DNA of 5,926 bases from the NCBI GenBank assembly GCA_964610985.1, contig CAZSZJ010000045.1:1-5926 (forward strand). The letters are read 5' to 3'. Position 1 is the stretch's first letter. The number at the start of each line of letters is the position of its first letter. The translations under genes were made by a program, and so were the position numbers. The notes below the pieces were generated by a model that had not been told where the DNA came from, did no database searches, and saw only the letters and a program-made list of their open reading frames with translations. Positions 4,880-5,926 of this stretch are shown here, in pieces. The stretch comes from JARIHD01 sp964610985. GTDB lineage: Bacteria; Patescibacteriota; Saccharimonadia; Saccharimonadales; UBA4665.

Positions 4880-5875
4880 ATGTCTTTATTTGGTAAAAGA
4901 GAAGCGCGCGGCGTTGCTGCGACGGTCGTTACCGCCCCCGCACTAACTGAACCGAGCTTTGAAATGTATCGCACCGTCCAAACTTCTTGGTATGGTGGAG
5001 ATTTTAGACAGCAACGTCAGGCACCTTTCAAAGGAGCTGCTGCACCTCGAGCGCTCAAAGAAGGGTTAGACCAGCTTAGCCAGCCCGAAGAACAGGCGGC
5101 CCGAGATAAACGCCTAAGCGGGTATGCACCGTTCAATCTTAATCCCGGAGCGTTCAGCTATCCAATCCTTAAGCACAACGTACTCTACGGTGACGAGGTA
5201 CGAGCAATGCTCGAAGGCTGCGACAAGCCCAAAGCTGTCGCGGAAGAGGTCCAAAAAAGAATCGGAAGGCGAGGCCTCAGGCCTCTTAAACTACCCCAGA
5301 CTGCCATTACTGGCGTTGTTATTGAACCGGGCGAAACAGTAGAACGACTATGTCTCGGATTAGACATAGAGAATCCCGTCGTAAGCGAACTATACGAGGA
5401 ATACAATCATGCCAGAAGCGAAATTTATAAGGTCACTCGCTTTGACCTGCTGCCACGGCGCCCCAGTATAGCCTTTGGCGAAATGCCCAGGCAGCTGAGG
5501 GAAGAGCAGACGATTGAAATACCTTTCGCGGATATCTTTGGCGCCAAAACAGTGGCAGAAGATCAATTTTTAGCCACCATTGACGAAGGAACATACCCAT
5601 TTGGTAGCATTGAAGAAGGATACCCGCATGGCATTAATGAAGAAGGATACCCCTTCGGTGTTGGCGAAGAGGAGCGCTACAGAATCTTCAGTGAGAACCG
5701 CGAAAATTTTAAAGCTCAACTCCAAGAACTCAACACTCAGAACGCGCGCTCTGAAGTTGGTCCAGCAACCGCGCTCAGACTCTTTATTGAGGACCAAATA
5801 AATAATCAAGGGATGCCCGCAGAAGGCTGGCTCCCCGTAGAGCTGAGAGCAGCTCAGATCCGTACCATCTTTTAA
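4880..5875 (+). CDS. Orphan protein with Y-P-x-G repeats, 331 aa, unknown function
   Basis: I do not recognise this family. No signal peptide or membrane segment is visible, so it is probably cytoplasmic. The N-terminus (1-60) is Ala-, Arg- and Gln-rich and likely flexible. A central part (about 140-215) looks folded: a strand A-I-T-G-V-V-I-E-P (142-150), G-L-D-I-E-N-P (160-166), a helix 168-183, and F-D-L-L-P-R-R-P-S-I-A-F-G-E (188-201). The last stretch vaguely recalls the second motif of 2'-5' RNA ligase/2H phosphoesterases, but the required His is absent. Residues 234-260 hold three repeats of the form E-G-Y-P-x-G, followed by an acidic E-E-E and a helical, Gln-rich region (265-310). It has its own promoter and terminator, so it is a single-gene unit separate from the operon. 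The ATG at 4880 is chosen because of AAGG at 4870-4873. Confidence 0.8.
   Translation: MSLFGKREARGVAATVVTAPALTEPSFEMYRTVQTSWYGGDFRQQRQAPFKGAAAPRALKEGLDQLSQPEEQAARDKRLSGYAPFNLNPGAFSYPILKHNVLYGDEVRAMLEGCDKPKAVAEEVQKRIGRRGLRPLKLPQTAITGVVIEPGETVERLCLGLDIENPVVSELYEEYNHARSEIYKVTRFDLLPRRPSIAFGEMPRQLREEQTIEIPFADIFGAKTVAEDQFLATIDEGTYPFGSIEEGYPHGINEEGYPFGVGEEERYRIFSENRENFKAQLQELNTQNARSEVGPATALRLFIEDQINNQGMPAEGWLPVELRAAQIRTIF
5271..5285. repeat. 15-nt odd palindrome, also a tandem 7-mer
   Basis: GAGGCCT (5271-5277), a central C, and AGGCCTC (5279-5285) form a perfect 7-bp inverted repeat. The same bases also read as AGGCCTC twice in tandem (5272-5285). It lies inside the orphan gene, encoding the stretch R-G-L-R-P-L, and probably has no role beyond coding. 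Confidence 0.4.
5579..5659 (+). repeat. Three short tandem peptide repeats (E-G-Y-P-x-G)
   Basis: Residues 234-260 of the orphan protein read as three copies of an 8- to 9-residue unit: I-D-E-G-T-Y-P-F-G, then I-E-E-G-Y-P-H-G after one Ser, then I-N-E-E-G-Y-P-F-G. The core E-G-Y-P-x-G is kept, with one inserted Thr in the first copy. The DNA copies have diverged (for example TACCCATTT, TACCCGCAT, TACCCCTTC), so the repeat is not a fresh duplication and its peptide is likely under selection. Confidence 0.75.
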
Positions 5876-5880
5876 AAACA

Positions 5881-5911
5881 AAAACCGGCTGCGTAATAAG
5901 CCGGTTTTATT
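5881..5911 (+). terminator. Rho-independent terminator of the orphan gene
   Basis: AAAACCGGCT (5881-5890) and AGCCGGTTTT (5899-5908) form a perfect 10-bp stem around an 8-nt loop, followed by ATTAG. The T-run is within the right arm and the A-run within the left arm, so the structure could also end transcription arriving on the opposite strand. It begins 5 nt after the TAA stop at 5873-5875. Confidence 0.9.
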
Positions 5912-5926
5912 AGTTCAAGTCTGGTG

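Noticed and set aside
5840..5857. Short stem GAGCTG/CAGCTC near the end of the orphan gene as an attenuator
   Set aside because: Two overlapping 5-6 bp pairings compete, it is coding, and the real terminator lies just downstream.
5912..5926. GTTCAAGTC at the right edge, resembling a tRNA T-loop
   Set aside because: The sequence before it is the terminator hairpin, no T-stem or acceptor pairing is present, and the window ends too soon to support a tRNA.

Overview
This window looks like a stretch of a compact, roughly half-GC bacterial genome with tightly packed, co-directional genes and the standard bacterial code (TGA is used as a stop by two of the genes). The gene set is a small Ape1-type exonuclease III, a eukaryote-like MTH1 NUDIX hydrolase joined to a MazG-like domain, a short alpha/beta-hydrolase-like protein, a lone divergent NAD(P)HX-dehydratase-like protein, and orphan coiled-coil and repeat proteins. 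This suggests a candidate-phyla-radiation (Patescibacteria) member, most likely Saccharibacteria (TM7). That assignment is inference from gene content and style; there is no rRNA or other marker in the window.

Layout. Positions 1-286 hold no certain gene. An AT-rich stretch (1-101) is followed by a GC-rich block (102-240) that carries a 43-codon open frame and several inverted repeats, and it may be a small leaderless gene or a structured RNA. A good sigma70-type promoter with an extended -10 (251-280) sits so close to the ATG at 287 that the mRNA is probably leaderless. From 287 to 4776 six genes run on the + strand with gaps of 0, 4, 4 and 35 nt and one 11-nt overlap, probably as one operon: a coiled-coil protein, exonuclease III/AP endonuclease, an MTH1-MazG fusion, a prolyl-iminopeptidase-like peptidase, a minimal alpha/beta-hydrolase-like protein, and a ribokinase-fold NAD(P)HX-dehydratase-like protein that lacks its catalytic motif. 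A 103-nt intergenic region holds a second extended -10 promoter and a small palindrome. It leads into a single orphan gene (4880-5875) with Y-P-x-G repeats, closed by a textbook Rho-independent terminator (5881-5911).

Working together. Three of the six operon genes belong to families for chemical damage control: repair of abasic sites, removal of damaged or non-canonical nucleotides by two different pyrophosphohydrolase folds in one polypeptide, and a relative of the NAD(P)HX repair enzyme. The operon may be a metabolite and DNA house-cleaning unit. The most unusual points are the MTH1-MazG fusion, the G5A4 run with an out-of-frame stop and a hairpin exactly at its domain junction, the altered purine-recognition Asp of the MTH1 domain, and the ribokinase-fold protein that looks like a pseudoenzyme. 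No mobile element, CRISPR array, tRNA or rRNA was seen.
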